In this document: positions 27,412-36,054 of the stretch, piece after piece
Numbering within the stretch: the first letter of the stretch is position 1
Layout of the letters: each line of letters begins with the position of its first letter
Assembly (NCBI RefSeq): GCF_004365575.1
Contig: NZ_SOBG01000002.1
Span: forward strand, 254,312 to 318,311
Reading direction: 5' to 3'
Length of the DNA: 64,000 bases
Source of the DNA: Hypnocyclicus thermotrophus
GTDB lineage: Bacteria; Fusobacteriota; Fusobacteriia; Fusobacteriales; Fusobacteriaceae
Made by a program: the position numbers and the translations under genes
Notes under the pieces: generated by a model
The model's database searches: none
What the model was told of the DNA's origin: nothing
Seen by the model: only the letters and a program-made list of their open reading frames with translations

Positions 27412-28806
27412 ATGTATAATTTAACAGATGATAAATTACAAGAAGAATGTGGAATTTTTGGGATTTATTCAAAAGAAAAGAGATCAGATATAGCATCATT
27501 GATGTATTATGGTCTTTATGCCTTACAACACAGAGGACAAGAGAGTGCAGGAATTACAGTATTTGATGGTTCCGAAATAAAAGTACATAAGGGAATGGGA
27601 AGAGTGGCAGAAGTATTTACTACGCCAAAGCTTAATGAGATGACAGGAAATCTTGCTATTGGACATGTAAGATATTCTACTTGTGGAGATTCTTCTTTAA
27701 TAAATGCCCAACCATTAGAAGCTCATTGTAAATTAGGATATATTTCAGTTGCTCATAATGGAACTTTAGTAAATTCTAAAATTATAAGAGAGTTATTTGA
27801 AGATACGGGGACAATATTTCAAACAACAATAGATTCAGAAATAATATTAAAATTAATATCAAGAAAAGCAAGTAAAGGAATAGATGAAGCGATTCTTGAT
27901 ACGGTAGGAGCTATACAAGGTTCATACGCACTTATTATTGCAAAAGAAAAAAAATTAATAGGGATAAGAGATCCATATGGAATAAGACCTCTTTGTTTAG
28001 GACAACTTGAAGATGGGAGTTATGTTCTTAGTTCTGAAAGTTGTGGACTTGATGCAATAGGAGCAAAACTTATAAGAGATATTAATCCAGGAGAAGTACT
28101 TATAATAGATGAAGATGGACTACATTCATATCAATATGCAGAAAAAAGTTATAAATCACCTTGTGCATTTGAATATATATATTTTGCTAGACCTGATAGT
28201 GAAATGGATGGAATATCAGTATATGAAGCTAGATATCAAGCTGGTAGAAAATTATATGAACAACATAAAATAGATGCAGATATAGTTATTGGTGTACCTG
28301 ACTCTGGGATTCCTTCAGCTATTGGATTTGCAGAAGCATCAGGTATACCTTATGGAATAGGATTAATAAAAAATAAATATATAGCCCGGACTTTTATAGC
28401 ACCTACTCAAGAATTAAGAGAAAAAGCTATATCAGTAAAATTAAATGTACTTAAAGCAAATATTGAAAATAAAAGAGTAGTAATAGTAGATGATTCTTTA
28501 GTAAGAGGTACGACAAGTAAAAGACTTGTAAAACTTCTCCGTGATGCAGGGGCAAAAGAAGTTCATTTTAGATCAGCTTCTCCAGCAGTAAAATTTCCTT
28601 GTTATTTTGGAATTGATACTGCCCATAGAGATGAATTGATTGCTTCTAAAAAAAGTGTAGCAGAAATATGTAAAGAAATAGGAGCAGATTCATTAGAATA
28701 TTTAGAAATAAATAATTTATTAGATAGTTTAGAAAGTAAAAATTATTGTTTAGGTTGTTTTAATGGAGTATATCCAATATATGCACCAATGGAAAATAAT
28801 AAATAA
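27412..28806 (+). CDS. purF: Amidophosphoribosyltransferase PurF
   Basis: Committed step of purine synthesis: PRPP plus glutamine to phosphoribosylamine. The N-terminal nucleophile hydrolase domain begins with Cys after a short propeptide (QEE/CGIFGIY), so self-cleavage is expected. The C-terminal phosphoribosyltransferase domain has the PRPP motif VVIVDDSLVRGTTSKR. Four cysteines placed as in the Bacillus enzyme (SPCAF, FPCYF and NYCLGC) suggest a 4Fe-4S cluster and oxygen-sensitive stability. The length is 464 residues. AGGTGAG at the purC stop is its ribosome binding site. Confidence 0.96.
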   Translation: MYNLTDDKLQEECGIFGIYSKEKRSDIASLMYYGLYALQHRGQESAGITVFDGSEIKVHKGMGRVAEVFTTPKLNEMTGNLAIGHVRYSTCGDSSLINAQPLEAHCKLGYISVAHNGTLVNSKIIRELFEDTGTIFQTTIDSEIILKLISRKASKGIDEAILDTVGAIQGSYALIIAKEKKLIGIRDPYGIRPLCLGQLEDGSYVLSSESCGLDAIGAKLIRDINPGEVLIIDEDGLHSYQYAEKSYKSPCAFEYIYFARPDSEMDGISVYEARYQAGRKLYEQHKIDADIVIGVPDSGIPSAIGFAEASGIPYGIGLIKNKYIARTFIAPTQELREKAISVKLNVLKANIENKRVVIVDDSLVRGTTSKRLVKLLRDAGAKEVHFRSASPAVKFPCYFGIDTAHRDELIASKKSVAEICKEIGADSLEYLEINNLLDSLESKNYCLGCFNGVYPIYAPMENNK

Positions 28807-28820
28807 TTATGGAGGATAAT

Positions 28821-29816
28821 ATGATAACATATAAGGATGCAGGTGTAGATAAAGAAGAAGGATACAAGGCAGTTGAAAAAATAAAAGATGCTGTAAAAAA
28901 AACACATAATGAAAATGTTTTAAGTGGATTAGGAAGTTTTGGAGCATTTTATGCACTTAGTGATTATAAAAATCCTGTATTAGTTTCTGGAACTGATGGT
29001 GTAGGAACAAAATTAGAAATAGCATTTACTACAAAAAAATATGATACAATAGGACAAGATTGTTTTGCTATGTGTGCAAATGATATATTATGTCATGGAG
29101 CTAAACCTTTATTTTTTTTAGATTATTTAGCTTGTGGTAAACTTGATTCTGAAGTATCAAAAATAATAGTTGGAGGAGTAGCAGAAGCATGTTATAAAGC
29201 AGAATGTGCGTTAGTAGGTGGAGAGACTGCGGAAATGCCAGGATTTTATAAAGAAGGTGATTATGATATAGCGGGATTTTGTGTAGGAGCTGTTGAAAGA
29301 GATGAAGTAATAACAGGAGAAGAAATATCAGAAGGGGATACAATAATTGCTGTAAAATCATCGGGAGTACATAGTAATGGATTTTCGTTAGTTAGAAAAA
29401 TAGTTACAAACTACTATGAAAATTTTAATGGAAAAGAGATATACAAAGAATTGTTAAAACCTACAAAAATATATGTAAAACCTGTATTAGAAGTATTGAA
29501 AAAAGTAAAAGTAACTGGTCTTGCACATATAACAGGTGGAGGACTTGTAGAAAATATACCTAGAATTATTCCTGATGGACTTTGTGCTGATATAGAAAAG
29601 TCAAATATTCAAATACTTGAAATATTTAAATATCTTCAATCAAAAGGTGTACCAGAAAATGAAATGTGGGGAACATTTAATATGGGGGTAGGCTTTGTAA
29701 TAATAGCAAAAGATAAATATAAATCTGAAATAATAGAAATATTAAAACAAAATAAAGAAGAAGCATATGTAATAGGGAAAATAATTAAAGGGGAAGAAAA
29801 AATATGCTTAAGATAG
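28821..29816 (+). CDS. purM: AIR synthase PurM
   Basis: Closes the imidazole ring of FGAM with ATP to give AIR, the branch point to thiamine. The 331 residues show ITYKDAGVDKEEGYKAVE, SGTDGVGTKLEIA, GQDCFAMCANDIL, GGETAEMPGFY and ITGGGLVENIPR. I start at ATG 28821, with GGAGG upstream; ATG 28809 abuts that site. The end overlaps purN by 13 bases, consistent with coupled translation. Confidence 0.96.
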   Translation: MITYKDAGVDKEEGYKAVEKIKDAVKKTHNENVLSGLGSFGAFYALSDYKNPVLVSGTDGVGTKLEIAFTTKKYDTIGQDCFAMCANDILCHGAKPLFFLDYLACGKLDSEVSKIIVGGVAEACYKAECALVGGETAEMPGFYKEGDYDIAGFCVGAVERDEVITGEEISEGDTIIAVKSSGVHSNGFSLVRKIVTNYYENFNGKEIYKELLKPTKIYVKPVLEVLKKVKVTGLAHITGGGLVENIPRIIPDGLCADIEKSNIQILEIFKYLQSKGVPENEMWGTFNMGVGFVIIAKDKYKSEIIEILKQNKEEAYVIGKIIKGEEKICLR

Positions 29817-30385
29817 TTGTACTAATATCAGGTAGTGGTAGTAATCTTCAATCAATAATAGATGCAATTGAAGAAAAAAAACTTAATGCAAAAATAGAAT
29901 GTGTGATTTCAGATAGAGAAGCATACGGAATTGAAAGAGCTAAAAAACATAATATAAAAACATATTTATTTAATAGAAAAGAATTAAAAAAAAATCTTTT
30001 TAATGAAATAGAAAAAGTTATTTCAAATGATATAGATTTAATTATATTAGCTGGATTTTTATCAATTGTATCATCTGAATTTATAAAAAAATGGGAAAAT
30101 AAAATAATAAATATTCACCCATCACTTTTACCAAAATTTGGAGGAAAAGGTATGTATGGAATGAATGTACATAGAGCAGTAGTTGAAAATAAAGAAATTG
30201 AATCAGGATGTACAGTGCATTTTGTAACAAATGAAATTGATGGTGGAGAAATAATAGCCCAAAAAAAAGTACCAGTATATGAAAAAGATACAGCAGAAGA
30301 TGTACAAAAAAGGGTATTAGAAAAAGAACACGAGTTATTAGTGGAAGCAATAAAAATACTTGAAAAAGATAAAAAAAAACGATAA
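29804..30385 (+). CDS. purN: Phosphoribosylglycinamide formyltransferase PurN
   Basis: Transfers formyl from 10-formyl-THF to GAR. The 193 residues contain the opening VVLISGSGSNLQSIIDAI, the active-site region NIHPSLLPKFGG with catalytic Asn/His, and the conserved Asp in VTNEIDGGEII. It depends on 10-formyl-THF, which Fhs, the last gene of this operon, can make. The ZTP riboswitch begins only 17 bases after its stop codon, without an obvious new promoter. Confidence 0.95.
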   Translation: MLKIVVLISGSGSNLQSIIDAIEEKKLNAKIECVISDREAYGIERAKKHNIKTYLFNRKELKKNLFNEIEKVISNDIDLIILAGFLSIVSSEFIKKWENKIINIHPSLLPKFGGKGMYGMNVHRAVVENKEIESGCTVHFVTNEIDGGEIIAQKKVPVYEKDTAEDVQKRVLEKEHELLVEAIKILEKDKKKR

Positions 30386-30402
30386 TATATAGATAAATAA
30401 AA

Positions 30403-30482
30403 TCTTGTATGACCGGCGGATAATGTGGGAAAAACTCACAGGGATTACAAGAGGATATATAAGAGCCGACCGCCTGGGCAAA
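30403..30482 (+). ncRNA. ZTP riboswitch (pfl motif)
   Basis: P1 pairs TCTTGTA (30403-30409) with TACAAGA (30446-30452). Inside are GACCGGCGG, ATGTGGGAA and CTCACAGGGA, and the second conserved block GAGCCGACCGCCTGGGC (30463-30479) forms the pseudoknot. The class senses ZTP/ZMP, the AICAR derivatives that build up when 10-formyl-THF is short, and usually turns expression on. Confidence 0.94.
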
Positions 30483-30525
30483 TTCTAGTAGAGAATTTCT
30501 GCTGTTTTTGTCTAGGCGGTTTTTA
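30470..30525 (+). terminator. ZTP-riboswitch terminator before purH
   Basis: CCGCCTGGGCAAA (from 30470) pairs with TTTTTGTCTAGGCGG (ending 30519), followed by T's. The left arm is the same sequence that forms the riboswitch pseudoknot, so ligand binding should prevent termination. Confidence 0.88.
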
Positions 30526-30626
30526 TTTATAAAAAAGTAATTATAATAAAATCAAAATATATTTTTATGAGTGTAAAATAAGTTTATTAATTTTTAATAT
30601 TAAAATATAAATTTAGGAGGGATACA

Positions 30627-32189
30627 ATGAGAGCTTTAATTAGTGTATCAGACAAGACTGGTATAGTCGAATTTGCTAAGGAACTTGCAAATTTAGGAAT
30701 TGAAATAATTTCAACTGGAGGAACATCTAAAAAGCTAGAAGAAGCAGGAATAAACGTAATAGGGATATCAGAAATAACTGGATTTCCTGAATGTCTTGAT
30801 GGTAGAGTAAAAACTCTTCATCCAAATATTCATGCTGGACTTTTAGCAATAAGAGATAATAAAGATCATATGAATCAAATTAAAGAATTAAACATAACTC
30901 CTATTGATATTGTTGTGGTAAATTTATATCCATTCAAAGAGACTATATTAAAAGAAGGAGTAACCAGAGAAGAAGCAATAGAAAATATAGATATTGGAGG
31001 GCCAACGATGCTTCGTTCTGCTGCTAAAAATTTTCAAGATGTATCAGTAATTGTTGATCCAAAAGATTATGCAATAATAATAGGGGAATTAAAAGAAAAT
31101 AAAAAAATATCTAAAAAAACAAATTTTTATTTAGCTAAAAAAGTATTTGAACATACAGCTCATTATGATTCATTGATAGCTGATTATTTAAGAAAAGAAT
31201 ATGAAAAAGAAGAAAATAAAAAAGAGTTTCCAGAAACAATTACTTTAACTTTTGAAAAAGTTCAAGATATGAGATATGGAGAAAATCCTCATCAAGCAGC
31301 AGCATTTTATAAAGAAGTAGTAAGAGATAAAGGTTTTTTAACAGATGCAATTCAATTACATGGAAAAGCATTATCATATAATAACATTAATGATACAAAT
31401 GGAGCACTTGAACTATTAAAAGAATTTGATAAACCTACAATTGTAGCTTGTAAACATGCTAATCCATGTGGTGTAGGAAGTGCTGATGATATTTATGAAG
31501 CATATATGAAAGCATATAATGCAGACCCAGTATCAATATTTGGTGGAATAGTTGTATCGAACAGAGAGATAGATGAAAGAGTAGCTACAGAAATTAATAA
31601 GATATTTATAGAAATAGTTGTAGCTCCTTCATTTACAGAAAAAGCACTTGAAATATTAAAAGCTAAGAAAAATATAAGATTATTAATTCTTGATAATATT
31701 ACAAATAAATATAGCACTGATGCATATGATCTAAAAAAAGTAGGAGGAGGCTTATTAATACAAGAAGTAGATAATTTATTATTACAAGATGAATTAGAAG
31801 TAGTAACAGATAGAAAACCTACAGAAAAAGAAATTGCTGATATGATGTTTGCATGGAAAGTAGTAAAATATGCAAAATCAAATGGTATAGCAATAGCAAA
31901 AGATGAAACTTCACTTGGAGTAGGACCAGGACAAGTAAATAGAATATGGGCATGTAAACAAGCAATAGAACACGCAGGAGAACATTTGGGAGTAGATATA
32001 TTAAAAGGAGCAGCACTTGCTTCAGATGCATTTTTTCCATTTTCTGATTCAGTAGAAGAAGCAGCTAAAGCGGGAATTACAGCTATTATTCAACCAGGAG
32101 GCTCTATAAGAGATAAAGATTCAATAGAAGCTTGTAATAAATATGGAATAGCTATGGTATTTACTAAAATGAGACATTTTAGACATTAA
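30627..32189 (+). CDS. purH: Bifunctional AICAR transformylase / IMP cyclohydrolase PurH
   Basis: Last two steps to IMP. The N-terminal IMP cyclohydrolase (about 1-195) has the MGS-like fold: [33 protein letters not shown] and [16 protein letters not shown]. The C-terminal AICAR transformylase (about 200-520) has [23 protein letters not shown] and the Lys-His catalytic pair, ending in FTKMRHFRH. The length (520) is normal. Its substrate AICAR is the sensor molecule of the riboswitch just upstream, so PurH is induced when its own step is limiting. Confidence 0.97.
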   Translation: MRALISVSDKTGIVEFAKELANLGIEIISTGGTSKKLEEAGINVIGISEITGFPECLDGRVKTLHPNIHAGLLAIRDNKDHMNQIKELNITPIDIVVVNLYPFKETILKEGVTREEAIENIDIGGPTMLRSAAKNFQDVSVIVDPKDYAIIIGELKENKKISKKTNFYLAKKVFEHTAHYDSLIADYLRKEYEKEENKKEFPETITLTFEKVQDMRYGENPHQAAAFYKEVVRDKGFLTDAIQLHGKALSYNNINDTNGALELLKEFDKPTIVACKHANPCGVGSADDIYEAYMKAYNADPVSIFGGIVVSNREIDERVATEINKIFIEIVVAPSFTEKALEILKAKKNIRLLILDNITNKYSTDAYDLKKVGGGLLIQEVDNLLLQDELEVVTDRKPTEKEIADMMFAWKVVKYAKSNGIAIAKDETSLGVGPGQVNRIWACKQAIEHAGEHLGVDILKGAALASDAFFPFSDSVEEAAKAGITAIIQPGGSIRDKDSIEACNKYGIAMVFTKMRHFRH

Positions 32190-32283
32190 TATAAAAAAAG
32201 TTTAATCAAAAAATTTAATGCTAATTTTATGAAAATATTATAAGTTCGAAATTAGTTTCAAAAAATAAAGATTAGGAGGAGAA

Positions 32284-33534
32284 ATGAAACTATTAGTTAT
32301 TGGTAGTGGTGGAAGAGAACATGCAATTGTATGGAAAATGTCGCAAAATCCAAAAGTAACTAAAATTTATGCCTGTCCAGGAAATGCAGGAACTCAAAGT
32401 ATTAGTATTTGTGAGAATATAGAGCTTATAAATATAGATGATATAATTGAATTTGCTAAAAAAGAAAATATTGAATTAACAATACTTGGTAGTGAAGAAT
32501 TATTAGTTGCTGGAATAGTAGATAAATTTAAAGAAAATGGACTTGTTGCTTTTGGACCACATAAAGCAGCAGCTATACTAGAAGGAAGTAAAGCATTTGC
32601 AAAAGAATTTATGTTGAAATATGGAATAAAAACAGCAGCTTATAAAAAATTTGATAATTATAAAGCAGCTAAAAAATATTTAGAAGAAATAGAATATCCA
32701 ACAGTAATAAAAGCTAGTGGACTCGCAGCAGGAAAAGGTGTAATAATCTGTGAAACTAAAGAGAATGCAGAAACAGCAGTAAAAGAGATAATGCTTGATA
32801 AAAAATTTGGTGATTCAGGAAATGAAATAGTAATTGAAGAATTCTTAACAGGAGTAGAAGCATCAATATTATCAATATATGATGGAAAAACTATACTTCC
32901 ATTTATATCAGCAAAAGATCATAAAAAAATTGGGGAAAATGAAACAGGATTAAATACTGGTGGAATGGGAGTGATTGCACCAAATCCATATGTTACTAAT
33001 GAAGTTTTAGATAAATTTAATAAAGATATTTTAGAACCAACTTTAAAAGGATTAAAAGAAGAAAACTTAAAATTTTGTGGATTTATATTCTTTGGATTAA
33101 TGATAAATGAAAAAGGAGTATATTTACTTGAGTATAATATGAGGATGGGGGATCCTGAAACTCAAGCAATATTACCTTTAATGAAATCAGATTTTGTGGA
33201 TATAATAATAGCTGCTCAAAATCAAAAACTTAATGAGATAGAAGTAGAATGGGAAGAGAAAAATAGCTGTTGTGTAGTGGCTGTATCAGGTGGTTATCCA
33301 GAAGCTTATGAAAAAGGATATGAAATAAAAAATATTGAAAATATTGATAATCTGTTATTTTTAGCGGGGGCAAAAAATAATGATAATAAAATAGTAACTA
33401 ACGGGGGAAGAGTATTAAATATAGTTGCTATTGGAGACGCACTTGATATTGCAAGAAAAAAAGCATATAATGATATAGAAAAAGTTGATTTTAAAAAGAA
33501 ATATTTTAGAAGAGATATCGGAATCGTAAAATAG
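32284..33534 (+). CDS. purD: Phosphoribosylamine-glycine ligase PurD
   Basis: ATP-grasp enzyme forming GAR from phosphoribosylamine and glycine, the second step of the pathway. The 416 residues open with KLLVIGSGGREHAIVWKM and include the AfGPHKAAA segment, the ATP-grasp motif VIKASGLAAGKGV, the YNMRMGDPETQAILPLM block and a C-terminal domain. AGGAGG precedes ATG 32284. It is placed after purH, hence under ZTP as well as guanine control. Confidence 0.96.
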   Translation: MKLLVIGSGGREHAIVWKMSQNPKVTKIYACPGNAGTQSISICENIELINIDDIIEFAKKENIELTILGSEELLVAGIVDKFKENGLVAFGPHKAAAILEGSKAFAKEFMLKYGIKTAAYKKFDNYKAAKKYLEEIEYPTVIKASGLAAGKGVIICETKENAETAVKEIMLDKKFGDSGNEIVIEEFLTGVEASILSIYDGKTILPFISAKDHKKIGENETGLNTGGMGVIAPNPYVTNEVLDKFNKDILEPTLKGLKEENLKFCGFIFFGLMINEKGVYLLEYNMRMGDPETQAILPLMKSDFVDIIIAAQNQKLNEIEVEWEEKNSCCVVAVSGGYPEAYEKGYEIKNIENIDNLLFLAGAKNNDNKIVTNGGRVLNIVAIGDALDIARKKAYNDIEKVDFKKKYFRRDIGIVK

Positions 33535-33610
33535 AAGTTTTAGAATATAAAAAAAGTATAAAAAGTGGAAAATTTATAGTTAAAAAAGTATGAATACAGG
33601 AGGTAAAAGA

Positions 33611-35278
33611 TTGAAAACTGATGTACAAATCTCTCAAAAAGCAAAATTAGAACCAATTTATAAAATTGCAGAAAAAATGGGTTTAACAGAAAATGATATA
33701 GAAATTTATGGGAAATATAAAGCAAAAATAAACTTAGATATATTAAAAAAAGAAGTAAAAAAAGATACAAAATTAATACTTACTACAGCAATAACACCAA
33801 CACCTGCTGGAGAAGGAAAATCAACTACATCAATTGGGCTAGGAATGGCATTAAATAAAATAGGTAAAAAAACAGTAATCGCATTAAGAGAACCATCACT
33901 TGGACCATGTTTTGGGATGAAAGGTGGAGCTACAGGTGGTGGATATGCGCAAGTTGTACCAATGGAGGATATAAACCTTCATTTTACAGGTGATATACAT
34001 GCTATAACAGCAGCGAATAATTTATTATGTTCTATGATAGATAATCATATAAAATGGGGAAATGAGCTTAAAATTGATGTAAATAATATTCTTTTTAAAA
34101 GAGCAGTTGATTTAAATGATAGAGCTTTAAGAGAGATTGTCATCGCTCTAGGAGGTAAAGCAAATGGAATTCCTAGAGAAGATTCATTTTTGATAACTGT
34201 AGCATCAGAAGTAATGGCTATACTTTGTTTAGCAGAAAATATATTTGATTTAAAAGAAAAATTGGGGGAAATAGTTTTTGCGTATGATATAGAAGGAAAT
34301 CCGTTAAAAGCTAAACAATTAAAAGCAAATGGAGCAATGGCAGCATTATTAAAAGAAGCAATAAAACCAAATTTAGTTCAAACTATTGAAAATACACCAG
34401 CTATAATTCATGGGGGGCCTTTTGCAAATATAGCGCATGGATGTAATTCGGTAGTTGCAACTAAAGCAGCTATGCAACTTGGAGATTATGTAGTTACAGA
34501 AGCTGGTTTTGCTGCAGATTTAGGAGCAGAAAAATTTTTAAATATAAAATGTAGAAAAGCTGATTTAAAGCCAAATTGTATAGTGATTGTAGCTACAGTT
34601 AGAGCTTTAAAAATGCACGGGGGAATAAAAAAAGAAGATTTGAATATAAGAAATCTTGAAGCACTTGTTAAAGGAATGGAAAATCTGGAGAAACATATAG
34701 AAAATATGCAAAAATTTAATATACCTATTGTTGTAGCAATAAATGAGTTTCCTACAGATACAAAAGAAGAGCTTGATTTAGTAGAAAAAATTTGTAATGA
34801 TCTTGGAGTAGAAGTAGCACTTTCTCAAGTATGGGCAAAAGGAGGAGAAGGAGGAATAGAATTAGCTAATAAAGTAGTAAATTTAATAGAAAATAAACCT
34901 TCTAATTTTAAACCATTATATGACTTAGATATAACTATTCAAGAAAAAATAGAAAAAATTTGTACTGAAATTTATGGTGCAGATGGTGTAAATTATAGTA
35001 AAAAAGCATTAAATAAAATAAAAAAATTTGAAGAACTAGGATATGGTAAATTGCCAGTATGTATGGCAAAAACTCAAAACTCAATATCAGATAAACCAGA
35101 ATTAAAAGGTAGACCAAAAGGATTTAAAGTGGATATAGCTGATTTAAATATATCAGCAGGAGCTGGATTTATAGTTGTATTAACGGGGGAAATTTTAACT
35201 ATGCCAGGACTACCTAAAAAACCTGCTGCTGAAAATATTGATATTGATGAAAATGGAAATATAATAGGATTATTTTAA
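33611..35278 (+). CDS. fhs: Formate-tetrahydrofolate ligase
   Basis: Makes 10-formyl-THF from formate, THF and ATP, supplying PurN and PurH. The 555 residues contain the P-loop [32 protein letters not shown], the ALKMHGG segment and [15 protein letters not shown] start at TTG 33611, correctly spaced after AGGAGG; the upstream ATG 33590 would enclose that site. As the last gene of the purine operon, under the ZTP riboswitch, it is induced when formyl-folate is short. Free formate as the donor fits an anaerobe with pyruvate-formate lyase. Confidence 0.96.
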   Translation: MKTDVQISQKAKLEPIYKIAEKMGLTENDIEIYGKYKAKINLDILKKEVKKDTKLILTTAITPTPAGEGKSTTSIGLGMALNKIGKKTVIALREPSLGPCFGMKGGATGGGYAQVVPMEDINLHFTGDIHAITAANNLLCSMIDNHIKWGNELKIDVNNILFKRAVDLNDRALREIVIALGGKANGIPREDSFLITVASEVMAILCLAENIFDLKEKLGEIVFAYDIEGNPLKAKQLKANGAMAALLKEAIKPNLVQTIENTPAIIHGGPFANIAHGCNSVVATKAAMQLGDYVVTEAGFAADLGAEKFLNIKCRKADLKPNCIVIVATVRALKMHGGIKKEDLNIRNLEALVKGMENLEKHIENMQKFNIPIVVAINEFPTDTKEELDLVEKICNDLGVEVALSQVWAKGGEGGIELANKVVNLIENKPSNFKPLYDLDITIQEKIEKICTEIYGADGVNYSKKALNKIKKFEELGYGKLPVCMAKTQNSISDKPELKGRPKGFKVDIADLNISAGAGFIVVLTGEILTMPGLPKKPAAENIDIDENGNIIGLF

Positions 35279-35303
35279 AAAAGAGCCTTTAGGCTCTTTT
35301 TTT
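35277..35303 (+). terminator. Terminator of the purine operon
   Basis: AAAAAAGAGCC (35277-35287) pairs with GGCTCTTTTTT (35292-35302) around a TTTA loop and is followed by T's. It begins at the fhs stop codon. Confidence 0.9.
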
Positions 35304-35428
35304 ATATTTTCAAATATATTATAAATTGATGATAAAAGTTCAAGCATGAAATTAAATCCTAATATCATTAAGGATGATGTACCGCTCTCTAAAATAGTAT
35401 AATAGAATAATATTTTTGTTGTTATTTT

Positions 35429-35932
35429 TTATTTTAGACTATCTATTATTTTATATTTAAAATTGTTATACGATTCATAATTTAATTCAATTATTTCAAT
35501 ATTCGCTTGTTCCATTATTTTTAAACCTTCTTGATCTCTATCATATTTTTTTAAAAATACAACTCGTTTTATACCAGAAGCTATTATCATTTTAGTACAA
35601 TGTCTGCAAGGAGAATATTTAACATATATAGTAGCATCTTTTATAGCGATTCCTTGCCTAGCTGCCCAACTAATAGCATTTTGCTCTGCGTGAAGTTCAT
35701 GAATATCACTCCAAATATGATGTTCTTTTGAAAAATTTTTTTTTGATTTGTCTTCATTTTTAAAAATATCATCACAATTATCAAGACCTTTTGGAGTACC
35801 ATTATATCCAATAGATAATATTCTACCTTCTTTTACTATCATTGCAGCAACTTGTAATCTTTGACAATGTGATTGTTTTGCTAAAATTTCAGTTTGTAAC
35901 ATAAACATTAAATCATCATTAAATTTTCCCAT
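35429..35932 (-). CDS. Deoxycytidylate (dCMP) deaminase, ComEB-type
   Basis: Zinc-dependent deaminase of 167 residues converting dCMP to dUMP for dTTP synthesis. The zinc and proton-shuttle motifs are HAEQNAI (His and Glu) and SPCRHCTKMI (two Cys). The CDD-type N-terminal region VAAMIVKEGRILSIGYNGTPKG is also typical of the dCMP branch. The ATG at 35932 has no ribosome binding site at normal distance; instead a four-codon reading frame with GGGAG ends six bases upstream, suggesting coupled translation. A promoter lies at 35974-36003. The cytosolic role in pyrimidine nucleotide supply is secure by family. Confidence 0.92.
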   Translation of the reverse strand: MGKFNDDLMFMLQTEILAKQSHCQRLQVAAMIVKEGRILSIGYNGTPKGLDNCDDIFKNEDKSKKNFSKEHHIWSDIHELHAEQNAISWAARQGIAIKDATIYVKYSPCRHCTKMIIASGIKRVVFLKKYDRDQEGLKIMEQANIEIIELNYESYNNFKYKIIDSLK

Positions 35933-35937
35933 ATTAT

Positions 35938-35952
35938 TTATGTATAAAACAT
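35938..35952 (-). other. Four-codon leader reading frame before the dCMP deaminase
   Basis: On the minus strand GGGAGT is followed by ATG TTT TAT ACA TAA (35952-35938). The stop lies five bases before the dCMP deaminase ATG. This is the only good ribosome binding site near that gene, so ribosomes may load here and reinitiate. Confidence 0.4.
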
Positions 35953-35973
35953 ACTCCCTTCTATAGATTTTTT

Positions 35974-36003
35974 ATATTATAAAATATATTTGTATTTTAT
36001 TCA
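35974..36003 (-). promoter_or_regulatory. Promoter of the dCMP deaminase gene
   Basis: On the minus strand TTGAAT (about 36003-35998) and TATAAT lie 17 bp apart, roughly 40 bases before the deaminase start and just after the terminator of the pyruvate carboxylase gene. Confidence 0.6.
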
Positions 36004-36011
36004 AATAAAAA

Positions 36012-36038
36012 TTAAGCGACAAATAAATTGTCGCTTAA
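36012..36038 (-). terminator. Terminator of the pyruvate carboxylase gene
   Basis: TTAAGCGACAA pairs perfectly with TTGTCGCTTAA around a five-base loop. On the minus strand it is followed by a T-rich tract, directly after the stop codon at 36055. Confidence 0.85.
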
Positions 36039-36054
36039 AAATATTTTTAACAAA

